A stretch of DNA of 42,904 nucleotides from Candidatus Blautia intestinavium. GTDB taxonomy: Bacteria > Bacillota > Clostridia > Lachnospirales > Lachnospiraceae. Below the pieces are notes generated by a model, which searched no databases, was not told where the DNA came from, and was given only the letters and a program-made list of their open reading frames with translations. The DNA lies in NCBI GenBank assembly GCA_019113745.1, contig DXGV01000029.1, positions 1 through 42,904 on the forward strand. The letters run 5' to 3'. Positions 16,239-24,131 of the stretch are shown in pieces. Numbering within the stretch: position 1 is the stretch's first letter; every line of letters begins with the position of its first letter. The position numbers and the translations under genes were made by a program.

Positions 16239-16850
16239 ATGCCAAATCAGCAGAAATATGACAGGATTCTGGATGCTCTTCAGGAACTTCTGGAAAATCA
16301 GAAATTACAGACGATATCTGTAAGTGAGATTGCGGAGACAGCCGGAATCGGAAAAGGAAGCATTTACTATTATTTTCCCTCCAAGGACGCAATTTTGGAG
16401 GCGCTTGTAGAACGCAACTATGAGAAGCCTCTGCAGACGGCGAAGCTGCTTGCAGACCGGAGAGAAATTTCCCCGTTTATCAGAATGGCTATGATTTTTG
16501 AGGCCTGCAGGAGTTCCTCATCAGAATTTATCAAGTCGGAAAACACAGCCAGATCAGGAACACAGGAAAAATCATTCCTGCATCAGAAATATGTGAACCA
16601 TATTATTACAGAACTGAAGCCGGCTCTTGCGGAGATCATCCGTCAGGGAATCCAGCAGGGGGACATTCATTTTTCTGATCCGGACGCTCTTGCGGAGATC
16701 GTTTTGATCGTTTTGACAGTGAAAATGGATAACACCCTGGTTCCCTCCTCAAAAGAGGAAATAGAGGCTACGATCAGGGCGCTTGTGTCTCTTCTGGAAA
16801 AAGGAACGGAAAACCCGCCCGGATCGCTGAATTTCCTTATAGGCGGATAA
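16239..16850 (+). CDS. TetR/AcrR family transcriptional regulator
   Basis: This 203-residue regulator has an N-terminal TetR DNA-binding domain: RILDALQELLENQKLQTISVSEIAETAGIGKGSIYYYFPSKDAILEALV (in sections) shows the helix-turn-helix and the YYYF signature. The C-terminal part is a variable helical ligand domain. Of the two in-frame ATGs (16233 and 16239), the second has AAGG (16227-16230) at 8 nt and is preferred. It is divergent from the SCP2-hydrolase-condensation-carrier-ligase operon, and paired palindromes lie between them. It is therefore most likely the repressor of that operon, with an acyl or lipid-like ligand as a guess. Confidence 0.92.
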   Translation: MPNQQKYDRILDALQELLENQKLQTISVSEIAETAGIGKGSIYYYFPSKDAILEALVERNYEKPLQTAKLLADRREISPFIRMAMIFEACRSSSSEFIKSENTARSGTQEKSFLHQKYVNHIITELKPALAEIIRQGIQQGDIHFSDPDALAEIVLIVLTVKMDNTLVPSSKEEIEATIRALVSLLEKGTENPPGSLNFLIGG

Positions 16851-16866
16851 GTTTTTATATCAGAAA

Positions 16867-16895
16867 AGCATGGCCGCTGCGGCCATGCTTTTTTT
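16867..16895. terminator. Bidirectional terminator between tetR and the fusion gene
   Basis: A 9-bp GC-rich stem (AGCATGGCC 16867-16875 with GGCCATGCT 16881-16889) has a 5-nt loop. It is followed by six or more Ts on the plus strand and TTTT on the minus strand. It lies between the tetR stop and the stop of the convergent dehydratase-activator gene. Confidence 0.9.
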
Positions 16896-16896
16896 C

Positions 16897-18564
16897 CTAA
16901 AATCCATTTTTCTCAAGTGCGTAGAGGGCGGCTCCTGTGGCTCCTACGATCTCCGGCTCCTTGCAGATATAAAGCTTTGCCCCGATCTTTTCTTCTACAG
17001 CCCGTACAACGCCGGGATTTTTGGCTACGCCTCCTGTCATCATAAATTCCGGCTCCATTCCGGCCCGCCGGAGAAGGCCGAAGGCCTTATTCGCAATGGC
17101 ATGGCAGACGCCGTCCGCGATATCCGCCTTTTCTTTATTATTGGCGATCAGCGAAATCACCTCGGATTCCGCAAAGACAGAACACATGCTGGTAATTTCG
17201 ATTTTTTCCTGTGAAGTAAGGGCTATGGCTCCAAGCTCGTCAAGAGAAACCTCCAGAGTACGGGCGATCATCTCGAGAAATCGTCCTGTTCCGGCAGCGC
17301 ATTTATCGTTCATAACAAAATCCCTGACTTCGCCGTTTTCATTAAGCCGGATTCCCTTGCTGTCCTGTCCGCCGATATCCAGGATCGTTCTCACATCAGG
17401 ATTAAAATAATGAGCGCCTTTTCCATGGCAGCTTATCTCTGTAACATTCTCATCGGCAAATTCAATACTTACCCGTCCGTATCCTGTAGATACGATCCAG
17501 CCGATATCTTCTCTTTGAAGCCCTGCTTTTTCCAGTACGTCCTTTAATACTCTGTCCGCGCTGACTCCCGATTTCGCCCCGGTACGCACAACAGAAAAGG
17601 CTTTGATCTGCCTGTCCTGATCCATGATAACCGCGTTGGTGGACGTGGAACCGCTGTCTATTCCCATTACATACATTTTTCCGTCTCCTTTTCTCTTTTT
17701 ATTCGCAGCCGGAATCTCAGGCGACAGAGATTCCAGAAAGGCTTCGATCCGGGTCCTCACCTGTCCGCCGCTCTGACGGGTATAATCGGTTTCCAGAAGA
17801 AGCATGGGCCTGTCCAGCCAGTCTTTCAGCCACGCATATTCATAGGCGTAATTGTCGCAGAACTGAACGGTATGGTAAATGATCCCGTCCACGCTTCCGG
17901 CAAAACGCCTGATCAGCTCGTCTCTGTCGGAGGCCTGCTCCATCCGCATGCATGGAAACTGGCTCAGAAGTCCTCTGGCATAGCTTTCTATCGGGAATTC
18001 TTCTTCGATCAGTATTTTTCTGCCGAGGCCGGTGCAGGTCAGGTCAAAGGCTACATTGGCGTTTTTTTCCTTCAGTATCTGTTTTATGCTCTCATTGGCT
18101 CTTGCGCCGATGATACCGATGTTCAGGGCGCGGCTTTTTATTTGATACTGCTGCTCTTCCTGCTTTGTTTTCAGAAATTTCAGGAAAACAGCTTTATCAA
18201 AAGTCCTGCCCGAAAACCGTTCGTACTCTTCTGTCATTGCCAGGATGCGCTGGCTGTAAAGCTTTACGCCTGGTTCTCCTGTGATCCGGGGAGTATCCAG
18301 CATATAAATAAATTTCTCAGGAAACTCTTCTCTTAATACATCATAGAGACGGCGTATACTGTCGCAGCAGGTAGTAAGGACGACTCCATCGTAGCCCCCT
18401 TTCATGACTTCTTCCAGCACGCCTTTCGCAAAACTGCAGATATTTGGATGCATACGGATCTCTGCCTGGTTAAAATTTGTCACGTCAGGTTCGATCCGCT
18501 TCATCTGTGTACCCATGGATTCAAAGATTTCCACAGGAGCGTACTTGCATATATATCCTAACAT
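16897..18564 (-). CDS. Dehydratase subunit-activator ATPase fusion
   Basis: This 555-residue protein joins two families usually on separate genes. Residues 1 to about 290 are a 2-hydroxyacyl-CoA dehydratase D-subunit-like domain (HgdB/YjiM type), with ICKYAPVEIFESMG and VLTTCCDSIRR near the N-terminus and ETDYTRQSGGQVRTRIEAFLE at its end. Residues 297-555 are an ASKHA ATPase activator (HgdC/YjiL type), with GIDSGSTSTNAV, DIGGQDSK, KCAAGTG and MCSVFAESE. The last two hold the cysteines that bridge the dimer [4Fe-4S] cluster. Met297 has its own AAAGGAGA 7 nt upstream, so the activator may also be made separately. The start overlaps the partner gene by 7 nt. The substrate is unknown: dehydratase or double-cubane reductase are both possible. 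Confidence 0.85.
   Translation of the reverse strand: MLGYICKYAPVEIFESMGTQMKRIEPDVTNFNQAEIRMHPNICSFAKGVLEEVMKGGYDGVVLTTCCDSIRRLYDVLREEFPEKFIYMLDTPRITGEPGVKLYSQRILAMTEEYERFSGRTFDKAVFLKFLKTKQEEQQYQIKSRALNIGIIGARANESIKQILKEKNANVAFDLTCTGLGRKILIEEEFPIESYARGLLSQFPCMRMEQASDRDELIRRFAGSVDGIIYHTVQFCDNYAYEYAWLKDWLDRPMLLLETDYTRQSGGQVRTRIEAFLESLSPEIPAANKKRKGDGKMYVMGIDSGSTSTNAVIMDQDRQIKAFSVVRTGAKSGVSADRVLKDVLEKAGLQREDIGWIVSTGYGRVSIEFADENVTEISCHGKGAHYFNPDVRTILDIGGQDSKGIRLNENGEVRDFVMNDKCAAGTGRFLEMIARTLEVSLDELGAIALTSQEKIEITSMCSVFAESEVISLIANNKEKADIADGVCHAIANKAFGLLRRAGMEPEFMMTGGVAKNPGVVRAVEEKIGAKLYICKEPEIVGATGAALYALEKNGF
17674..17691 (-). promoter_or_regulatory. Internal ribosome binding site before Met297 of the fusion
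   Basis: On the minus strand AAAGGAGA (17691-17684) stands 7 nt before an in-frame ATG (17676-17674). That ATG opens the activator domain exactly where free-standing activators begin. This looks like the relic, or the working start, of a separate hgdC-like gene. Confidence 0.5.
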
Positions 18565-19862
18565 ATTTTCTTTTCTTCCTTTTCTGAAGTTTCTTCTTTT
18601 TCTCCGGAATCCAGCATTTCCAGAAAAGCTTCCAGCCGGGTTTTGATCTGCCCGTCGTGGCTGTTGCGTCTGTCGATGCCGTCTCCGTCCAGGATCAGCA
18701 TGGGAATCTGCATTTCCTGCATCTTTTCCTTTAAGAGAATACTTCCCCCCGAGGACTGTTTACAGCCCCAGTGACAAAACTGGATAACCGCGTCGGGATG
18801 AAGTGTTTCTGCCAGGCGTCCCACCATTTCCGCTTTGTGGGAATAGGAACCGTTGTACAGATTGCGGATGATCTTTTTTGCCAGAGCGTGAAAAGGTTTT
18901 TCCGCATCCATTTCTTCCATAGAATCTATAATGATATCGCTTGCGATGATCTGATATTTCTGATTGGAATTCAGATATTTCTGAAGTGTTTCCTGGTAAA
19001 AGGGCAGCAGGTGGATCCAGAGGATTTTTTTGCCTTCAAATTTTGGATATTTTTTGATATCTTCGATCATAAACCGGATCAGGTCAAGGAATTTCCTGGA
19101 TCCGATCAGCAGATGCATTCCCATCATCATATAGAGATGGCTGATCAGTTCTCCCGGATAATAACGTTCGCTCTGCAGTCTGAAGAAACGCATCAGTTCC
19201 CTTCTTGTTTCATTTTCGATTTTTATGGCGTCACGGAGCTTTTCTATGTCGAAAGGTCTGTGAAAACGTGTTTCTAGTTCTTTTGCAAAGGTCTTTAGCT
19301 GGTCCGCCAGATACTCCACGGAAGCCTCGTCGTCACGGTAAGGGACGTCGAGAAAAGTAAAGGGGACTCCCTTTCTTTTTTCCAGATACCGGAATGTATT
19401 CAGGTTTCCGTCGCAGGACAAAGAGGTTGTAACGGCATATTCCGGCACAGGCACCGAACCGCTGTCAATAGCGCCCACAAAGGTTTTATGATAGGAACAG
19501 AGCGTAGGCGTGATCCCGGTGTTCTGGGCGTAATCAATAAAATAGTCCTCCAGATGGTATCCGCTGAAATATCAGGAAAGGCATTCGATAGAAAGCGTAC
19601 TCAGTCCGAAACATCCGATGATCTCGCAGGGCGAAAAAATATTTCCCCATACATAGCTCTCCGGATGGCTGAGCGCATCCGCAACAAAGGACATCATCAT
19701 TGCCTCAAGCTTCTGATAGCCCTTTGAGATTCCTTTTTTGGGAAGCAGCTTCATGCGGTACTTGTTTGCCTGAAATCCCAGAAGCATTTTATTCCAGCTC
19801 TCTCCGGGATGCTTTACTGTCTGATCTTTTACATAGTCGATATACTTATCTGCGATCCACAT
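18558..19862 (-). CDS. Dehydratase-like subunit with in-frame TGA (Sec candidate)
   Basis: Read through one in-frame TGA (codon 97, 19574-19572), this is a 434-residue 2-hydroxyacyl-CoA dehydratase-type protein. Before the TGA: MWIADKYIDY and NIFSPCEIIGCFG, the family P-x-E-x-x-x-x-x-G block. After it, in the same frame: TLCSYHKTF (Cys122), SLSCDGNLNTFR, CHWGCKQSSGG and ILDGDGIDRRNSHDGQ, all intact. From memory of the family, the residue at the TGA is normally cysteine (context ECLS-x-YFSG), so selenocysteine fits. A point mutation of a Cys codon is the alternative. GGAGGAAG precedes ATG 19862. The stop overlaps the fusion gene by 7 nt. Without read-through a restart at GTG 19478 would lose the first cluster-binding region. 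Confidence 0.75.
19548..19574 (-). other. In-frame TGA and possible weak SECIS hairpin
   Basis: The TGA at 19574-19572 is followed by TTTCAG (19569-19564), a 10-nt loop beginning CGG, and CTGGAG (19553-19548). These could form a 6-bp stem with two G-U pairs. Bacterial SECIS loops usually begin 16-37 nt after the UGA and carry an early G. This loop has the G but starts only about 8 nt after the UGA. The element is therefore weak support. Confidence 0.3.
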
Positions 19863-19898
19863 AATCTTCCTCCAATATTTAAAATCCCTCAGAATAAA

Positions 19899-19927
19899 GG
19901 TATACCATATTTGAAAGAAAATATCCA
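19899..19927 (-). promoter_or_regulatory. Possible promoter of the dehydratase operon
   Basis: On the minus strand TGGATA (19927-19922) and TATACC (19904-19899) are spaced by 17 bp, and the -10 is extended by TGG. It is a moderate match, placed about 37 bp before the start codon in a gap with no better candidate. Confidence 0.4.
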
Positions 19928-19973
19928 GAAAAATTTATGGTCTGCGGTCCTGCTTTTGAAAAATTCCGGACAT

Positions 19974-20004
19974 AAAAAAGGGACTCTGTCAGAAACAGAA
20001 TCCC
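19974..20004 (-). terminator. Terminator after the small P-loop gene
   Basis: On the minus strand a 10-bp stem (20004-19995 with 19989-19980, one G-T pair) with a 5-nt loop is followed by TTTTTT (19979-19974). It closes the single-gene unit that starts at the promoter near 20590. Confidence 0.85.
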
Positions 20005-20080
20005 CAAAAACCTTCCCCGGTATTTTGCTTTTTAAGCTTTTAAATATGTAACAGGCAAAACAAAGCTTATCAAAGCTTAT

Positions 20081-20500
20081 TTATAATGCTGTAACAATAT
20101 TTTCCTGGAATTCAGCAGGAACTTCTTCTTTATCCAGAGACATGCTGATGATAAAGGTAACGCCGAATTTTTCTCCCACAGCCTTAAGCTGCTCCAGAGT
20201 ACCGGTAACGTCCGCGCCTTCCAGTTTTGCAGTAGTCAAAAAGCTGTCAAGATATATTTGTTCAAGATCGTGATCCTGGGAAATAATACCGCAGACAAAA
20301 CCGACAAATTCATCGGCATTCTTGATAGGATATACGGAAACATCAATAAGACGAACTTTGTTGTTCAGTTCATACATGTGCTTTGTGCTTTTGTCCAGGT
20401 AAACAATGCTGCCATTCACGTTCCTAATTGCGCCGTTCACTTTGTCTAACAGTACTTTTGTTTTGCCCTTGCCTTTCCTTCCTACAATCAGTTCAACCAT
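20081..20500 (-). CDS. Small P-loop-like protein of unknown function
   Basis: I do not recognise a characterised function. The 139-residue protein begins MVELIVGRKGKGKTKVLLDKVN, a Walker-A-like GxxGxGKT at residues 7-14, and ends FIISMSLDKEEVPAEFQENIVTAL. It is short for a P-loop NTPase: a Walker B could be QIYLDSFLT near the middle, but no further NTPase motifs are clear. Similar short proteins are sometimes labelled PilT-like ATP-binding in Clostridia. An in-frame GTG seven codons upstream overlaps the ribosome binding site. ATG 20500 is preferred because GGAGG lies 8 nt before it. It is a monocistronic unit with its own strong promoter and terminator. Confidence 0.8.
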   Translation of the reverse strand: MVELIVGRKGKGKTKVLLDKVNGAIRNVNGSIVYLDKSTKHMYELNNKVRLIDVSVYPIKNADEFVGFVCGIISQDHDLEQIYLDSFLTTAKLEGADVTGTLEQLKAVGEKFGVTFIISMSLDKEEVPAEFQENIVTAL

Positions 20501-20530
20501 CCTGTTTTCCTCCTTAGACACAATTTAATA

Positions 20531-20557
20531 TTAATTTTGAACAAAAACTTCAATTAA
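20531..20557 (-). promoter_or_regulatory. Leader hairpin of the small P-loop gene
   Basis: TTAATTTTGAA (20531-20541) and TTCAATTAA (20549-20557) can pair with a two-base bulge, in the leader between the promoter at 20567-20595 and the ribosome binding site. It is AT-rich and may only stabilise the message. Regulation is a guess. Confidence 0.3.
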
Positions 20558-20566
20558 TATGTTTCA

Positions 20567-20595
20567 ATTATAGTGCATTTTATCAAATAATTCAA
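20567..20595 (-). promoter_or_regulatory. Strong sigma-A promoter of the small P-loop gene
   Basis: On the minus strand TTGAAT (20595-20590) and TATAAT (20572-20567) are spaced by exactly 17 bp. It lies between the carboxypeptidase stop and the small P-loop gene. Confidence 0.8.
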
Positions 20596-20634
20596 TGCTT
20601 ATTTCTGAAAAAAATTGTATTTTTTTGAGTTACT

Positions 20635-21849
20635 TTATACAGCATTGACATTTTCAAGAAGGGAATTCATCTGCTGGTATAAAACCTCTTTTGTAGAAGC
20701 GCCCATAATAATCGAAATATAGGGTTCCCCATATGCGTCCTGACAGAGCAGGGCCAGACAGTTTCCGGCGTCGCTGGTAGTCCCCGTTTTTCCTCCAAGT
20801 ACAGTAATTCCCTTGGGAGCGGTCGCCTCGCCGGTAAGGTAATGGTCTGTGGCCGTAAGGGAAACGCTCATGTCGGCTCCGTCGCTGTTTTTATAGGTGA
20901 CATTATAAGAAGAAAGCTGTGTGATCTCTGTAAATTCCGGATAATTCAGCGCTTCCTTAAGCATCAGGTAAATGTCATAGGGCGTTGTATAATGGTTTTC
21001 ATCCTGCAGGCCATGAGGATTCGTAAAATGGGTTCCCGTACAGCCAAGCTGCGCGGCGTAATCGTTCATCATATTTACGAATTCCGCTTCCGTACCGCCG
21101 ATATGGGTGGCGATGGCAGAGGCCGCGTCGTTTCCGGAATATACAAGAAGGCCGTGGACAAGCTGATCCATAGTTACCTGGTCTCCCGGCTGGAAGCCGA
21201 CTACCTGGGAACCTTCTTCCAGGGTAACATTGTCCTGTGTGATCGTGACAACATCGTCCATATTCCCATACTGAAAAGCAAGAAGAGCCGTCATGATTTT
21301 CGTGATACTTGCCGGATATACGCGTTCATAAGCGCCCTTTGAATAGAGGACCTCCTGTTTGTCTAAATTCAGAAGAAGCCCTTCCTGCCCCTCTTCAAGA
21401 GAGACGGAATCAAGGGGTATGTCGCCTGACACTACACAGAGATCTGCGGCAAAGGAATCCGCGCGTTTTTCAGAATCTTTAACCTGATAATCCGCAAATT
21501 CATTTTTGATGCTGTAGGACATAACGGGGCCTTTGAACACAGTTTCTTTTAAAAAATAAAAACCGCCTCCCCCGGCTCCTGCCACTACTGCGACAGCCAA
21601 TACAGCCAGTAAAATACGTCTCCGGCGTTTCTTTTTCATTTGTCGGATACGCGCCGCGCGTCTCCGGCGTTCCCGCAGATCCTCATATTCCTCCGGAGAT
21701 TTCGCTGAATGGGTTCTGGACGGATTCTTCGCCGAATGTACCCGTTTAGCCGTACGGGCCGGTGTTTTTTGTCTCTCTGGCCTGGAAATCCTTTTCGTGG
21801 AATCCGTCAATGAACCGGAAGGCCGGCGGCGCTGCTGTTCGTTTCTCAT
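20635..21849 (-). CDS. D-alanyl-D-alanine carboxypeptidase (DacF-like)
   Basis: This 404-residue class of low-mass penicillin-binding protein trims the terminal D-Ala of peptidoglycan stem peptides. The active-site motifs are S181-I-T-K184, S238-G-N240 and K354-T-G356. Unusually, a basic, Arg/Lys-rich cytoplasmic tail of about 78 residues precedes one membrane segment (about 79-99). This gives a type II membrane protein rather than the usual cleaved signal peptide plus C-terminal amphipathic helix. ATG 21849 overlaps the stop of rodA by 4 nt, so the protein is made with the elongation machinery. No clear terminator follows it before the next promoter. Confidence 0.93.
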   Translation of the reverse strand: MRNEQQRRRPSGSLTDSTKRISRPERQKTPARTAKRVHSAKNPSRTHSAKSPEEYEDLRERRRRAARIRQMKKKRRRRILLAVLAVAVVAGAGGGGFYFLKETVFKGPVMSYSIKNEFADYQVKDSEKRADSFAADLCVVSGDIPLDSVSLEEGQEGLLLNLDKQEVLYSKGAYERVYPASITKIMTALLAFQYGNMDDVVTITQDNVTLEEGSQVVGFQPGDQVTMDQLVHGLLVYSGNDAASAIATHIGGTEAEFVNMMNDYAAQLGCTGTHFTNPHGLQDENHYTTPYDIYLMLKEALNYPEFTEITQLSSYNVTYKNSDGADMSVSLTATDHYLTGEATAPKGITVLGGKTGTTSDAGNCLALLCQDAYGEPYISIIMGASTKEVLYQQMNSLLENVNAV

Positions 21850-23006
21850 AAATACTCCTCTTTCTGGTTTATATGACTTTTCTGGATTTCTTTGTTATAG
21901 GCGCTGCTTTGCAGGCCGACGTTCAGTACCAGCCCCATTCCGATATACAGACTGATCAGAGAAGACAGTCCGTAACTGACAAATGGAAGTGGAGTTCCGG
22001 TATTAGGACCCATTCCTGTCGCCACACAGATATTCAGAAAGCTTTGCAGGGCGACGACACTTCCCATTCCGCAGCAGATGATCTTTCCCGACAGATCCTT
22101 TGCCCGGAGGCTCATACGGATACATTCTGCGGATATCAGCAAAAGAAGCAGGATGATCACAGAACAGCCGACAAAACCGTATTCCTCTCCCGCTACGGCA
22201 AAAATAAAGTCCGTCTGGTTTTCGGAAACGAAATTTCCATCGTTGACAGAAGTTACAGATTCGTCTCCGGAAAGACGCTTTCCGATCAGTTCTCCGGAGG
22301 CGATGGCTGTCCGGGAATTGTTCTGCTGTTCAATGTCGTCTGAGTATTCCTCATTTTCCGGATAGAGAAAGGCCATGATACGGTTGCGCTGATAATCCTG
22401 GATCAGCTTCTGGTCAGGCTGGACAACAATGATCAGGAAAATGATCATCAGAGGAATCGCGATCAGCAGAGTTCCTCCGATGATACGGTAACTGATTCCC
22501 GCAATATAGATCAGAATACAGAACAGAGCCAGGATCATAATTGTGTTTTTCATATCCGGCTGTTCATAGATCAGAAACAGGGGAACAGCCAGAAGGATCA
22601 GTGCCTTGGCGATTGTCCGGAATGTATTCAGGCTTTCCTCATGATCCATAAAAAAACGGGCAAAAAATAAAATTATTATGATTTTTGAAAGCTCTGTTGG
22701 CTGAAACTGTATAAAACCGAGATTAACCCATCTGGCAGCCCCGTTTACCGTATCGCCGAAAAGGCGTACCAGAAGAAGCAGAACGATATTCGCTCCGTAC
22801 AGTATCCACTGGAAATTGGAGATCCAGGAATAATCGATCAGCGAAAGGATCACCATGATCGCAACGCCCAGGATCACACCTGCAAGCTGCTTGTATTTTA
22901 AATCCTCCCGGGCTGTAGATACCAGGACTACTCCAATGGCGCTGACAGCCAGAAGAAACAGCATCAGTCTGAAATTGTAAAATCGTAGCTTATACTGTTT
23001 TAACAT
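21846..23006 (-). CDS. rodA: RodA/FtsW/SpoVE-family glycosyltransferase
   Basis: This 386-residue SEDS-family protein has about ten membrane segments and polymerises glycan strands from lipid II together with a class B PBP. Recognisable blocks are GAARWVNLGFIQFQPTELSKI, IYEQPDMKNT and the C-terminal GMGPNTGTPLPFVSYGLSSLISLYIGMGLVLNV, which is the SEDS signature. Because it shares an operon with mreBCD and PBP2 it is called RodA rather than FtsW. Its start overlaps the end of minE by 7 nt and its stop overlaps the carboxypeptidase start. Confidence 0.93.
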   Translation of the reverse strand: MLKQYKLRFYNFRLMLFLLAVSAIGVVLVSTAREDLKYKQLAGVILGVAIMVILSLIDYSWISNFQWILYGANIVLLLLVRLFGDTVNGAARWVNLGFIQFQPTELSKIIIILFFARFFMDHEESLNTFRTIAKALILLAVPLFLIYEQPDMKNTIMILALFCILIYIAGISYRIIGGTLLIAIPLMIIFLIIVVQPDQKLIQDYQRNRIMAFLYPENEEYSDDIEQQNNSRTAIASGELIGKRLSGDESVTSVNDGNFVSENQTDFIFAVAGEEYGFVGCSVIILLLLLISAECIRMSLRAKDLSGKIICCGMGSVVALQSFLNICVATGMGPNTGTPLPFVSYGLSSLISLYIGMGLVLNVGLQSSAYNKEIQKSHINQKEEYL

Positions 23007-23254
23007 TTTGTCCTTCGTTCCTTTTTCACTTTAAGAGGTATGTCCACATGAAGAACCGGGGGAGTCTGCGTTATGCGGATACATACCCGTGTATCGTCAA
23101 TGGCAATATATTTCTTTGCCGTATGTATCAGATCGTTTTTCAGCATGATCATCATCTGCGGAGAACAGCCAATCCGTTCTGAGACAAGAAGAAGCTTCAT
23201 TCTGTCTTTCGCATACCCTGCGGAACGGTTTTTTGCCTGCAAAAAAAAGCTCAC
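23000..23254 (-). CDS. minE: Cell division topological factor MinE
   Basis: This 84-residue MinE stimulates the MinD ATPase and positions the division-site inhibitor. The N-terminal part SAGYAKDRMKLLLVSERIGCSPQMM corresponds to the MinD-binding and membrane-targeting region. The C-terminal part YIAIDDTRVCIRITQTPPVLHVDIPL is the topological specificity domain. The start is GTG 23254 with a strong AGGAGGGG upstream. It follows minD by 32 nt and overlaps rodA. Confidence 0.9.
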   Translation of the reverse strand: MSFFLQAKNRSAGYAKDRMKLLLVSERIGCSPQMMIMLKNDLIHTAKKYIAIDDTRVCIRITQTPPVLHVDIPLKVKKERRTKC

Positions 23255-23286
23255 AAGAACCCCTCCTTTGATATGGACACGCGTTT

Positions 23287-24075
23287 CTATTTGCGGAAAA
23301 TTTCTCCCAGACGGCGGAACATTCCCTTTTTCTGACGGATTTCCATAAAAGGAACATCCTCTCCCAGAATGCGGCGGCAGATGTTCCGGTACTCTTCTTC
23401 CGCCTGGGATTTTTTGCCGGAAAGAGGTTCTCCCTGATTCGACGCGATCACGATCTGCTCGTCGTCAAGAATCGTTCCGATCAGATCCACCGCCAGGATT
23501 TCGATCACATCGTCTACTGACATCATATCGCCTCTGGCGATCATTTCAGGCCTTAAGCGGTTGATGATAAGCTGGATATTCCTCAGGCCTCCCGCTTCCA
23601 GAAGGCCAATGATCCTGTCGGCGTCCCTGATGGCCGAAACTTCAGGAGTCGTCACCACAAGAGCTCTTTCCGCCCCGGCGACAGCATTTTTGAAGCCCTG
23701 CTCGATTCCTGCCGGACAGTCAAGAAGAATAAAGTCGAATTCTTCTTTCAGCTCTTCTGTGAGCTTGATCATCTGCTCCGGAGACACGGCGGACTTGTCC
23801 TTGGTCTGGGCAGACGGAAGAAGGAAGAGCTCCGGATGCCGCCTGTCCCTGATCAGCGCCTGCCTCAGACGGCAGTTTCCGTTTATCACGTCCACCAGGT
23901 TATAAACAATTCTGTTTTCCAGTCCCAAAACCACATCCAGATTGCGCAGGCCGATATCTGTATCCACCACAACTGTCTTTTTCCCCGTCATGGCAAGGCC
24001 TGTGCCGATATTTGCGACAGTAGTTGTTTTTCCAACTCCGCCCTTTCCAGATGTAATAACGATGACTTCACCCAT
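23287..24075 (-). CDS. minD: Septum site-determining ATPase MinD
   Basis: This 262-residue MinD is a ParA/MinD-type ATPase that binds membrane when ATP-loaded. The deviant Walker A GKGGVGKTT is at 10-18, the switch DTDIGLRNLD follows, and DFILLDCPAGIEQG is the Walker B region. The C-terminal amphipathic membrane-targeting helix, KKGMFRRLGEIFRK, is complete. AGGAGG precedes ATG 24075. In related Clostridia minC often precedes minD, but here only 56 nt separate PBP2 and minD, so minC is absent from the locus. Confidence 0.96.
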   Translation of the reverse strand: MGEVIVITSGKGGVGKTTTVANIGTGLAMTGKKTVVVDTDIGLRNLDVVLGLENRIVYNLVDVINGNCRLRQALIRDRRHPELFLLPSAQTKDKSAVSPEQMIKLTEELKEEFDFILLDCPAGIEQGFKNAVAGAERALVVTTPEVSAIRDADRIIGLLEAGGLRNIQLIINRLRPEMIARGDMMSVDDVIEILAVDLIGTILDDEQIVIASNQGEPLSGKKSQAEEEYRNICRRILGEDVPFMEIRQKKGMFRRLGEIFRK

Positions 24076-24131
24076 GTTTCTGATTCCTCCTAAAAGATAT
24101 CTTCCATAATCCTGGTATCATCTCTTGTATA

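Noticed and set aside
18558..19478. Shorter dehydratase gene starting at GTG 19478
   Set aside because: It would lack the N-terminal family block and conserved cysteines that are encoded in frame just upstream. There is no good ribosome binding site before this GTG.
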